From Bacillota bacterium (GTDB lineage: Bacteria > Bacillota_I > Bacilli_A > ML615J-28 > CAG-698): 6,445 bases of DNA. Each line of letters begins with the position of its first letter. Within the stretch, counting starts at the first letter, position 1. The translations under genes and the position numbers were made by a program. The notes under the pieces were generated by a model. It was not told the DNA's origin, did not search any database, and was given only the letters and a program-made list of their open reading frames with translations. The stretch spans positions 1 through 6,445 of the forward strand of contig JAEYQM010000058.1 in the NCBI GenBank assembly GCA_023410025.1, given 5' to 3'. Positions 1-5,587 of this stretch are shown here, in pieces.

Positions 1-765
1 GAAACTGGATTATATTATTTAAAATCAAGATATTATAATCCAGAGATAGGTAGATTTATTTCTCCTGATGATATTTCTTATCTAGATCCTTCAACTATTG
101 GTGGAGTGAATCAATATGCGTACTGTGGTAATAATCCTATTATGTACTTTGATTCAAATGGAACAAGCTTCAAAAGCGTATTAGGAGACATTGGAAGATT
201 TATTGGTGGAGTTATTATTACTGGAGTAGGTGCAGTTGCTACAATTATTACAGCTAAATTAGCATTAATACCTGTTTTTTCATTTGTACCTCAGTTCTTT
301 TTTTCAACAACAATGTATGGTATCTATGTAGAATCATCTTCATTTAGTAGTCAAATTTATAAAGATATGGATAGTATTGGGTGGAACCCATTCAACACTA
401 ATGAAAATGCTGTTATATCTGCTGGTAGTGTTTCGTTTTATAAAGGACAAGCGGTTATTAAAGGAAATTACCCTGGATGTATGTCTTTTGGAATAATGTT
501 TGTAGATAAAGGAACATGGGTAACGCCAGATACTATTAAGCACGAGTATGGTCATTTTATCCAAATGGGAATATTAGGTGTTGTAAAATATACTTTAGGT
601 ATTGCTATTCCTTCTCTTATTGGGACACAAACATATAAAGGACACTATGAATCGCAATTATGGGAAAGGACAGCTGACTGGTTTGGTGGAGCAAATAATG
701 GTCCTTATGATAAAAATTCATTATTTTGGTCTATGTTATACTTCACTGCATTATTAATATTTTAG
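1..765 (+). CDS. RHS repeat-associated core C-terminus with zincin-like toxin domain (5' partial)
   Basis: The reading frame is open from base 1, so the gene starts outside the window; the GTG at 106 is an internal codon, not a start. The first ~55 residues carry the RHS-associated core signature: ETGLYYLKSRYYNPEIGRF, then NQYAYCGNNPIMYFDSNG. In RHS/YD-repeat proteins this core closes the repeat shell, and everything after it is a variable toxin domain. Here residues ~66-108 are strongly hydrophobic, followed by HEYGH (541-555) and, 36 residues later, WERTAD (661-678). HExxH plus a downstream Glu in ExxAD is the classic zinc-metallopeptidase (zincin) layout, so His181, His185 and Glu222 of the visible part are the likely metal ligands and Glu182 the catalytic base (inferred). 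The core motif ends D-S-N-G instead of the usual D-P-x-G. The C-terminus is again hydrophobic. Likely role: contact-dependent or secreted antibacterial toxin. The target is unknown. Confidence 0.85.
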   Translation, partial: ETGLYYLKSRYYNPEIGRFISPDDISYLDPSTIGGVNQYAYCGNNPIMYFDSNGTSFKSVLGDIGRFIGGVIITGVGAVATIITAKLALIPVFSFVPQFFFSTTMYGIYVESSSFSSQIYKDMDSIGWNPFNTNENAVISAGSVSFYKGQAVIKGNYPGCMSFGIMFVDKGTWVTPDTIKHEYGHFIQMGILGVVKYTLGIAIPSLIGTQTYKGHYESQLWERTADWFGGANNGPYDKNSLFWSMLYFTALLIF

Positions 766-769
766 GAGG
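764..769 (+). promoter_or_regulatory. Shine-Dalgarno overlapping the toxin stop codon
   Basis: A perfect AGGAGG lies 6 nt before the ATG at 776. Its first two bases are the last two bases of the toxin TAG stop (763-765). This arrangement suggests one transcript with translational coupling of the toxin and the downstream lipoprotein gene. I see no separate promoter for the lipoprotein. Confidence 0.75.
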
Positions 770-775
770 ATTTTA

Positions 776-1216
776 ATGAAGAAAATTTTTATATTTATTG
801 TATGTACACTTGTTTTATTGTTGAGTGGATGTTCAAGAAATTATTATTTTGAATTTGAAGAATTAAGTAAAAATGTACACACAATTGAAATAATAAAATT
901 TGAAGAATACGATGGTAAACTGTATCCTGACAAAGATAAAAGTTATGAAGTATTGAAAATATTAACTGGCGAAGAAAAAGATATTTTTTTACAAACACTA
1001 TCTGAAATTAAATATGAGATATTATATGGATCACCTCATTATAGTCCAAAAGATATATGTTTAAAATTACTATATGAAGATGGATCTTATGCTTATATTA
1101 ATCAAAATACTTTCTTGCATTTTAATAAAGAAGGAACTAATTATATTAGTTCCAAAAATATAAGAACTAGACAACAAGAGTTTAATGAATTAATAGAAAA
1201 ATATATTAACAAATAA
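776..1216 (+). CDS. Small lipoprotein, candidate immunity protein to the RHS toxin
   Basis: This 146-residue protein begins with a Lys-rich n-region, a hydrophobic core and the lipobox LSGC, giving a predicted lipidated Cys19. The mature part is hydrophilic, rich in Glu, Lys and Tyr, and has no motif I recognise. The start is fixed by AGGAGG six bases upstream, and the gene follows the RHS toxin stop by ten bases. In polymorphic toxin loci the gene directly after the toxin usually encodes its immunity protein; that role is inferred from position only. A membrane-anchored, outward-facing lipoprotein would fit a toxin that acts outside the cytoplasmic membrane or while crossing it. It could instead be an unrelated lipoprotein. 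No terminator follows closely; the first clear one is about 250 bp downstream. Confidence 0.8.
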   Translation: MKKIFIFIVCTLVLLLSGCSRNYYFEFEELSKNVHTIEIIKFEEYDGKLYPDKDKSYEVLKILTGEEKDIFLQTLSEIKYEILYGSPHYSPKDICLKLLYEDGSYAYINQNTFLHFNKEGTNYISSKNIRTRQQEFNELIEKYINK

Positions 1217-1464
1217 ATATTTTTACTAAATGATATAAATATAAATTTGCTTTTATATTCTGAATATATAGAAGAGAACTAGTTTGTAGAAATAATAAAT
1301 ATTTTTAATTTTAAAACATTACTTGGATTACAGACAAAAACATTCATTAATAATATAATTTTTGTTTTAAAGATTATAAAAATATTAATGGTTTTAATGA
1401 CAAATAAATTAAATTTTATTTGCATAATAAAAAAATTTAAAAATTGCCAAAAATATTTAAAACT
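1217..1464. other. AT-rich gene-free stretch after the toxin module
   Basis: No convincing coding region is present on either strand; the longest open stretches are about 15-22 codons and full of stops around. The only structure is a weak all-AT-type hairpin at 1401-1422 (CAAATAAA/TTTATTTG, 6-nt loop) without a T-tract. The stretch may be decayed DNA of the same mobile-element insertion seen just downstream, but nothing recognisable remains. Confidence 0.5.
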
Positions 1465-1503
1465 AAAAACACCGATTACATTTTAAGTAATTGGTGCTTT
1501 TTT
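1465..1503 (-). terminator. Intrinsic terminator, probably bidirectional
   Basis: A ten-pair stem joins 1470-1479 (CACCGATTAC) to 1487-1496 (GTAATTGGTG), with one G-U wobble in the plus-strand RNA and loop ATTTTAA. On the plus strand it is followed by CTTTTTT (1497-1503). On the minus strand it is followed by TTTTT (complement of 1469-1465). The minus-strand reading sits directly behind the stop codon (1505-1503) of the transposase remnant, so it was probably that gene's terminator. It can also stop readthrough from the lipoprotein gene on the plus strand. Confidence 0.75.
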
Positions 1504-1863
1504 CATTCAATTATTTTCTTTTTATTTTTTAATGGGCTATCTTCAACATTAGTATAAAAAATTATATGTCTTAGTGTATTGAAGTCTTTATACTAAAACC
1601 TATTAACTTATTACCTTCACAAAATTATTATTACCTTAAATAAAACCATTAGTTAATCTTTTCATCGTTATTGGATGTATTATAATGAATGATAGTGTAA
1701 TTATAGAATAATTAAAAAAATATGTCTACAAAAAGAAAACTAAAAAACCAGTAACATTTTCTATGATAGATTCAAAGTAGACAATAAAATTTTTAAAAAA
1801 ATATTTTTCTAAAGTTTTTTTGTACTCATAATAAAAATAAGATAAATTTAATGAATGTATAAC
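1503..1863 (-). pseudogene. Decayed C-terminal part of an ISL3-type transposase
   Basis: Read on the minus strand, one frame gives KRLTNGFI-stop-GNNNFVKVI (about 1662-1609). A frameshift then leads to RF-stop-YKDFNTLRHIIFY and on to a Lys-rich tail and TGA at 1505-1503. From memory of the family, ISL3 (DDE_Tnp_ISL3) transposases end in a block like SNGFxEGxNNxIKVIKRxxFGYxxFxxxRxRI. Repairing the two stops (Glu and Gly positions) and one frameshift restores that block. Upstream, the same frame stays open from 1863 to the TAG at 1728-1726, then continues to the block; this part is plausible but not diagnostic. Only the last ~115 codons of a protein usually near 400 residues can be traced, so the element is dead and truncated. 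I could not see terminal inverted repeats. The family assignment is fairly firm for 1503-1692, weaker beyond. Confidence 0.6.
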
Positions 1864-1930
1864 TTATTAGGAAAATGTATTAGTTTTTTATAAAATTACA
1901 AGAAGAAATTATAATTGCAAATTAAACATA

Positions 1931-1960
1931 TTGACCAAATTTATTTCAATGAATTAATAT
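1931..1960 (+). promoter_or_regulatory. Sigma-A-like promoter for the YihY-family gene
   Basis: TTGACC (1931-1936) and TAATAT (1955-1960) are separated by 18 nt and would start a transcript near 1967, leaving a leader of roughly 45 nt before the ATG at 2011. The surrounding DNA is so AT-rich that -10-like hexamers are common, but the TTGAC element is rare here and well spaced. Confidence 0.55.
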
Positions 1961-2010
1961 AGTTTTTAATAATACGAAGATAATATGCAAAACATATAAG
2001 TGGTGAAATA

Positions 2011-2808
2011 ATGAAAAAAATTAAAAAAATAATAAAGTACATAAATGATATAAAAACTAAATATAATCTATTTTTAATGGGAGCAAGTAGTTCATACTAT
2101 ATTATTGTTGCATTATTTTCAGCACTAGTATTGATATTCCAATTCTATAATGTCTTTTCTAATGATTTAAAAGATTTTTTAATTTCAAAATTAATAGAAA
2201 TAATAAACCCTCTATATCATAATTTATTTGATGGATTAGTTCCTATTTTTGAATTTAATTCTTTTTCAATAATAATTTTTTTTAACTTAATATGGTCAAG
2301 TTCAAGAATAATTAATAACCTGAATACAATGTCTGACATGATATATGAACAACATAAAAATAGAAAAGGTTTCATAAATAGAATTAGTAGCTTTTTAATG
2401 CTATTAATGTTAACCTTTATAGCAATTTTTGAAATTGCAGTAATTGTTTTTTTTCATAAGTTATTATACCAATTTATAAAAATTCCATTCTTAATAGAAC
2501 TGTTAGAATTTATTGTTGAATTTGTAATTTTATTTTTTACTTTGTTAATAATCTATATGTATGCTCCACCAATAAAAATGAATATTAAAAATACTTATTT
2601 AGGAGCTGGAATTACTTCAGTGTTGATTTATCTAACAACAATTATATTATTATTTGTTATTGATTATTACCAAAAAATATCAGAAACCTATAACATATTA
2701 ACAATTTTATCTTTATTCTTTTTATGGATATTTATAATAAATACAATTGTTTCTTTAGGTTTAATTATCAATTATAAATATGGTAAATATATTCAAAATA
2801 AAAAATAG
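2011..2808 (+). CDS. YihY/BrkB-family integral membrane protein
   Basis: This 265-residue protein is very hydrophobic, with about six membrane segments near residues 28-47, 85-97, 125-149, 163-184, 197-217 and 229-254. Its layout matches the YihY/BrkB (UPF0761, once called RNase BN) family. There is a short basic amphipathic N-terminus, then a first helix of the ASSSYYIIVALFSAL type where the family has A-x-A-x-x-F/Y-Y. A middle SSRIINNLNTMSDMIYE-like cytoplasmic link follows, with an R-rich turn (NRKGFINR). Then comes a YMYAPPIKMNIKNTYLGAG segment, where the family has a Pro-containing loop and a conserved Gly-Ala. The length is typical. The biochemical role of the family is not settled; it is a polytopic envelope protein, not a proven ribonuclease. 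The ATG start has GGTGA (2002-2006) four bases upstream. The next gene follows after 38 bp with no terminator between, suggesting cotranscription. Product family is likely; function unknown. Confidence 0.75.
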   Translation: MKKIKKIIKYINDIKTKYNLFLMGASSSYYIIVALFSALVLIFQFYNVFSNDLKDFLISKLIEIINPLYHNLFDGLVPIFEFNSFSIIIFFNLIWSSSRIINNLNTMSDMIYEQHKNRKGFINRISSFLMLLMLTFIAIFEIAVIVFFHKLLYQFIKIPFLIELLEFIVEFVILFFTLLIIYMYAPPIKMNIKNTYLGAGITSVLIYLTTIILLFVIDYYQKISETYNILTILSLFFLWIFIINTIVSLGLIINYKYGKYIQNKK

Positions 2809-2835
2809 AATTTATAAAATAATAATAAAGAATAC

Positions 2836-2842
2836 AAGGAGG
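2836..2842 (+). promoter_or_regulatory. Strong Shine-Dalgarno for the deacetylase gene
   Basis: AAGGAGG ends four bases before the ATG at 2847, a near-perfect match to the anti-SD. It is the main signal in the 38-bp gap after the membrane protein gene, where I see no clear promoter or terminator, so this gene is probably the second of a two-gene transcript. Confidence 0.7.
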
Positions 2843-2846
2843 AATT

Positions 2847-3605
2847 ATGAAAAAATTACTAATTTTTGTATTCGTTGCTCTAAGTTTTTTCTTTGTTAGT
2901 ACAGTTAGTGCATCAAGTTATGGATGGGGCTTTAATAGAAATAATAATAATAAAACACCTGACATAGGAAAATATCAAAGTATAATTGAGGGAACCGATA
3001 GCTACTATGTTGGCAATACCGAAGATAAAGTAGTTTACCTTACTTTTGATGCCGGGTATGATAATGGTAATATCCCTAAAATCCTAGAGGTGTTAAATGA
3101 AAAAAATGTATATGTGACTTTTTTCCTTACTGGTGATTTCCTTGTAAGAGAAGAAGGATTGGTAAGATTAATAGATTCTTATGGGCATATAATAGCCAAT
3201 CACAGTTGGAGTCACAAAAACATTGCTAATCTTTCAAAAATAGAATTAACTAATGAAGTTTTAAAATTTGAAAATAAAATTGAACAAATACTTCAAAAAC
3301 AAACCGTCAAATTCTTTAGACCTCCAGCAGGAAATTTCAATAGGGATTCACTAATGCAACTAAAGGAAATGGGATATAAGACATTCTTTTGGTCAATCGC
3401 TTATAAAGATTGGATAAATGGTGAAACAAAGTCGAGAGAAAACCCTACGGATCATATAATCCGTAACATACATAATGGTGCAATTATCCTGCTTCATTCT
3501 GTTTCAAATAATAATTTAGAAGCTTTACCAGACATAATTGATAATATCAAGGCAAAAGGCTATGAAATTCAAAACTTAGATGCAATTAAAAGTTCAGGAA
3601 ACTGA
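2847..3605 (+). CDS. Secreted polysaccharide deacetylase, PdaA-like (NodB/CE4 domain)
   Basis: The protein has 252 residues: a signal peptide (residues 1-22, probable cut after VSA), a short Asn-rich linker and a NodB/CE4 deacetylase domain (about 60-245). Motifs in order are TFDAGYDNG (66-74, base Asp68), NHSWSH (118-123, metal-binding His119 and His123), RPPAGNF (158-164), FWSIAYKDW (181-189) and ILLHS (214-218, His217). Family enzymes remove N-acetyl groups from glycans at the cell surface. The TFDxGYxNG form of motif 1, without the second Asp of the usual TFDD, and the SIAYKDW stretch are features of PdaA, the muramic-acid deacetylase of the spore-cortex pathway in Bacillus. Relatives also occur in non-sporulating species, so a peptidoglycan substrate is likely but sporulation cannot be concluded. 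The stop codon and last three codons lie inside a terminator hairpin. It follows the YihY-family gene closely. Confidence 0.88.
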   Translation: MKKLLIFVFVALSFFFVSTVSASSYGWGFNRNNNNKTPDIGKYQSIIEGTDSYYVGNTEDKVVYLTFDAGYDNGNIPKILEVLNEKNVYVTFFLTGDFLVREEGLVRLIDSYGHIIANHSWSHKNIANLSKIELTNEVLKFENKIEQILQKQTVKFFRPPAGNFNRDSLMQLKEMGYKTFFWSIAYKDWINGETKSRENPTDHIIRNIHNGAIILLHSVSNNNLEALPDIIDNIKAKGYEIQNLDAIKSSGN

Positions 3606-3612
3606 ACTTTTT
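3588..3612 (+). terminator. Intrinsic terminator overlapping the end of the deacetylase gene
   Basis: A perfect ten-pair stem, AAAAGTTCAG (3588-3597) with CTGAACTTTT (3602-3611), closes a GAAA (GNRA-type) tetraloop and is followed by a short T-run (3608-3612, then CTTT). The TGA stop (3603-3605) lies in the right arm, and the final Ser-Ser-Gly-Asn codons form the left arm and loop. Ribosomes reaching the stop would cover the hairpin, so termination may depend on translation rate. Confidence 0.8.
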
Positions 3613-3613
3613 C

Positions 3614-3642
3614 TTTACAAAAAGTTTGAAAAATTGTATAAT
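3614..3642 (+). promoter_or_regulatory. Near-consensus sigma-A promoter for the NAGPA gene pair
   Basis: TTTACA (3614-3619) and TATAAT (3637-3642) are spaced by exactly 17 nt. The -35 box begins two bases after the preceding terminator's T-run. The transcript should start near 3649, leaving a leader of only about 13 nt before the ATG at 3662, just enough for the GGAG site (3652-3655). This rules out the in-frame TTG at 3626 as the start. Confidence 0.8.
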
Positions 3643-3661
3643 ATATACGATGGAGATATAT

Positions 3662-5587
3662 ATGACAAAGAAATTTTTAATTGTATTATTAAGCTTTTGT
3701 TTTTGTGCTTTTATGTTTTCTGTGAATGTTGATGCAATGACTTACAGTGATAATAACCAAGCAGGATATGCTGTAAATAATCCTACAACACTTAATTTAA
3801 ATTCTGGAATTGTATTTCACGATGATAAAGGTGTTACGAAAAAGGGAACTGCAGAATATGCTCAACATGTAAATGTATTAGAATTAAATACTACTGAGAA
3901 AGCAAAAATTGTATCATGGGCAGTTAAAGATTCATCAAACGCAGGTTTTGTTAGAAAAACGCTTACAAACATTGCTAAAGACTATGAAGCTAACCATCCT
4001 GGTTGGAAAGTAATAGGGGGAATGAATGCCGATCAATACTTTACTAAATTTGGTACTAGTTTAGGTACTGATGGAAGTGACTATTTTTATCCATCACCAT
4101 ATTATCCAATGATTGCAGATGGTGAAAAATGGTTTGCTATGACATCAATGCCTTCTACTTCAGGTAAAGTTATTGGATTTACAAATGATGGTAGTGAAGA
4201 TCAATTACATTATTTTAATGCTGCACTTAATTATAGTAATACAGCTGATGATAAAGCAAAAATTAGTGGTTTATACTTAACAATTGCAGGTGATGTTACA
4301 AAGAAATTTAAAATTGAAAAAATTAATCAGGCTCCTGGTGCAAATGAATCTGCACTATATTCACCATATTATACTGGAGCTACAATGCCAGCACTAAATG
4401 TAACTGGAACTAATCTTTTCGTAGTTAGTAAAGCTGATTTGGCTTATATGAATAACTCTGTTACATTTACATATAAAGCTGGTAATAATTTTGATTCATT
4501 CTTTGGTAAAGGATATGTTACTTCAAAAGAAACATCATTTTCTTTAAATAAAGGTCAATTTGCTATTGATACAACTAATCCAGAAATTCTTGAAGCTTTA
4601 AAGGTTGACAGTTATATAACTGTTCAATTTGAATTTGAAGGTTTACTAAATACAGTTGAATCAGCAATTGGTTTCCATACTGTGATGAGAAATAATGGTA
4701 AAGATGTTGAGTCAACTGCAGCTTATAATACTAAAGCTTATCCAAGAGCAATTGTTGGTAGAAAAGCTGATGGTACTATTATGTTAGTTGCAATTGACGG
4801 AAATCATGCAACATCAGGTAGAACTGGTACTGACCAAAATGAATCAAATGCAGTACTAAAACATTATGGAGTTGTTGAAGCATACCAAATGGATGGTGGC
4901 GGTAGTGTTACCATGATTATTAGAGATGGAAATGATTTTAAAACTGTAAACAATCCATCTGATGGTTCTGATAGACAAATTCTAAGTGGTCTATTCTATG
5001 TAGTTAAGAGTCCGGAAATTGAAGGAGATATCAAAGTTGAAAGTGATAAATTAGAGTTTAATATCACTAAAGTTGATTCTTCAGTTGGAGATTTATACGT
5101 AAAATTAGGCGATGAAACAAAGAAAGTTGAAAATAAAAAGGTTGTATTTTCAAACTTAAAACCAAATACCGAATATCAATATAGCTATTGGTATTATGAC
5201 AATGGTGTATTCATTGAATCAGTTATTAATGGAAAAATTATGACAGCCAAGCGGATACCAAAAGTTGAAAGTGTCATGATAACGAAGAGTGATACTGGAT
5301 TATCCTTTGATATCATTATATCAGATCCAGATAATGCAATTCTTAGACAAAGTATTTCTTTTAATGGCGTGACACAATTAATTACAAAAAGACAAATTGA
5401 GTTTACTAATGTGAAAGATATTGATTTAGATTCTTTAGCAATTAATATTAGCTATGACTTAAATGATGGTAATTCAAGACAAGATCTTCCACCTATTAAA
5501 GATGTTAATCGAAGAATGAATCTTGTTGTATACATGATGTTTTCAAATTATAATGTAAGGGAAAAATTGAGAGGTATTTATGAGTAG
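3662..5587 (+). CDS. Secreted phosphodiester glycosidase family (NAGPA/DUF2233) protein with FN3-like C-terminus
   Basis: The ATG at 3662 gives 641 residues; GGAG (3652-3655) sits six bases upstream and the frame begins with a clean signal peptide (cut near VDA, residue 25). An in-frame TTG at 3626 lies upstream of the transcription start. Residues ~68-130 (VNVLEL to MNADQYF) and ~335-450 carry the NAGPA fold: YPRAIVGRKADGTIMLVAIDG (360-380), YQMDGGGSVTMII (408-420) and NNPSDGSDRQILSGLF (430-445). The DGGGS and N-x-SDG-x-x-R motifs are family hallmarks. Members cleave sugar-1-phosphodiester bonds, as the mammalian uncovering enzyme does on GlcNAc-1-phosphate; in bacteria most are uncharacterised, and a surface glycopolymer substrate is inference. 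Residues ~455-528 look like a fibronectin type III domain (LKPNTEYQYSYWYYDNG), with a second beta-rich repeat at ~535-610. The stop overlaps the start of a paralogue by 8 nt. Confidence 0.85.
   Translation: MTKKFLIVLLSFCFCAFMFSVNVDAMTYSDNNQAGYAVNNPTTLNLNSGIVFHDDKGVTKKGTAEYAQHVNVLELNTTEKAKIVSWAVKDSSNAGFVRKTLTNIAKDYEANHPGWKVIGGMNADQYFTKFGTSLGTDGSDYFYPSPYYPMIADGEKWFAMTSMPSTSGKVIGFTNDGSEDQLHYFNAALNYSNTADDKAKISGLYLTIAGDVTKKFKIEKINQAPGANESALYSPYYTGATMPALNVTGTNLFVVSKADLAYMNNSVTFTYKAGNNFDSFFGKGYVTSKETSFSLNKGQFAIDTTNPEILEALKVDSYITVQFEFEGLLNTVESAIGFHTVMRNNGKDVESTAAYNTKAYPRAIVGRKADGTIMLVAIDGNHATSGRTGTDQNESNAVLKHYGVVEAYQMDGGGSVTMIIRDGNDFKTVNNPSDGSDRQILSGLFYVVKSPEIEGDIKVESDKLEFNITKVDSSVGDLYVKLGDETKKVENKKVVFSNLKPNTEYQYSYWYYDNGVFIESVINGKIMTAKRIPKVESVMITKSDTGLSFDIIISDPDNAILRQSISFNGVTQLITKRQIEFTNVKDIDLDSLAINISYDLNDGNSRQDLPPIKDVNRRMNLVVYMMFSNYNVREKLRGIYE
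5569..5574 (+). promoter_or_regulatory. Ribosome binding site inside the upstream gene
   Basis: GAGAGG ends five bases before the ATG at 5580 and lies within the last codons of the preceding NAGPA gene. Together with the ATGAGTAG overlap of start and stop, it fixes the start of the second paralogue and points to coupled translation. Confidence 0.65.

Noticed and set aside
340..564. Minus-strand open frame of 74 codons
   Set aside because: It lies fully inside the RHS toxin gene, has no SD before its start and its translation shows no recognisable domain.
795..998. Minus-strand open frame of 67 codons
   Set aside because: It is antisense to the lipoprotein gene, has no ribosome binding site and looks like a by-product of AT-rich coding sequence.
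1295..1350. Possible small peptides on either strand (about 15-22 codons)
   Set aside because: No SD, no recognisable composition, and lengths expected by chance.
1401..1422. Hairpin CAAATAAA/TTTATTTG as a terminator of the lipoprotein gene
   Set aside because: The stem is almost all A-T pairs and is not followed by a T-tract; such palindromes are expected by chance at this base composition.
1713..1780. Short plus-strand open stretch reading KKYVYKKKTKKPVTFSMIDSK
   Set aside because: It has no start codon with an SD, is only about 20 codons long and overlaps the minus-strand transposase remnant.
3603..3605. Use of genetic code 4 (TGA as Trp), given the Mollicutes-like composition
   Set aside because: The deacetylase ends at this TGA within its terminator, and its conserved Trp positions and those of the other genes are TGG; no in-frame TGA is needed.
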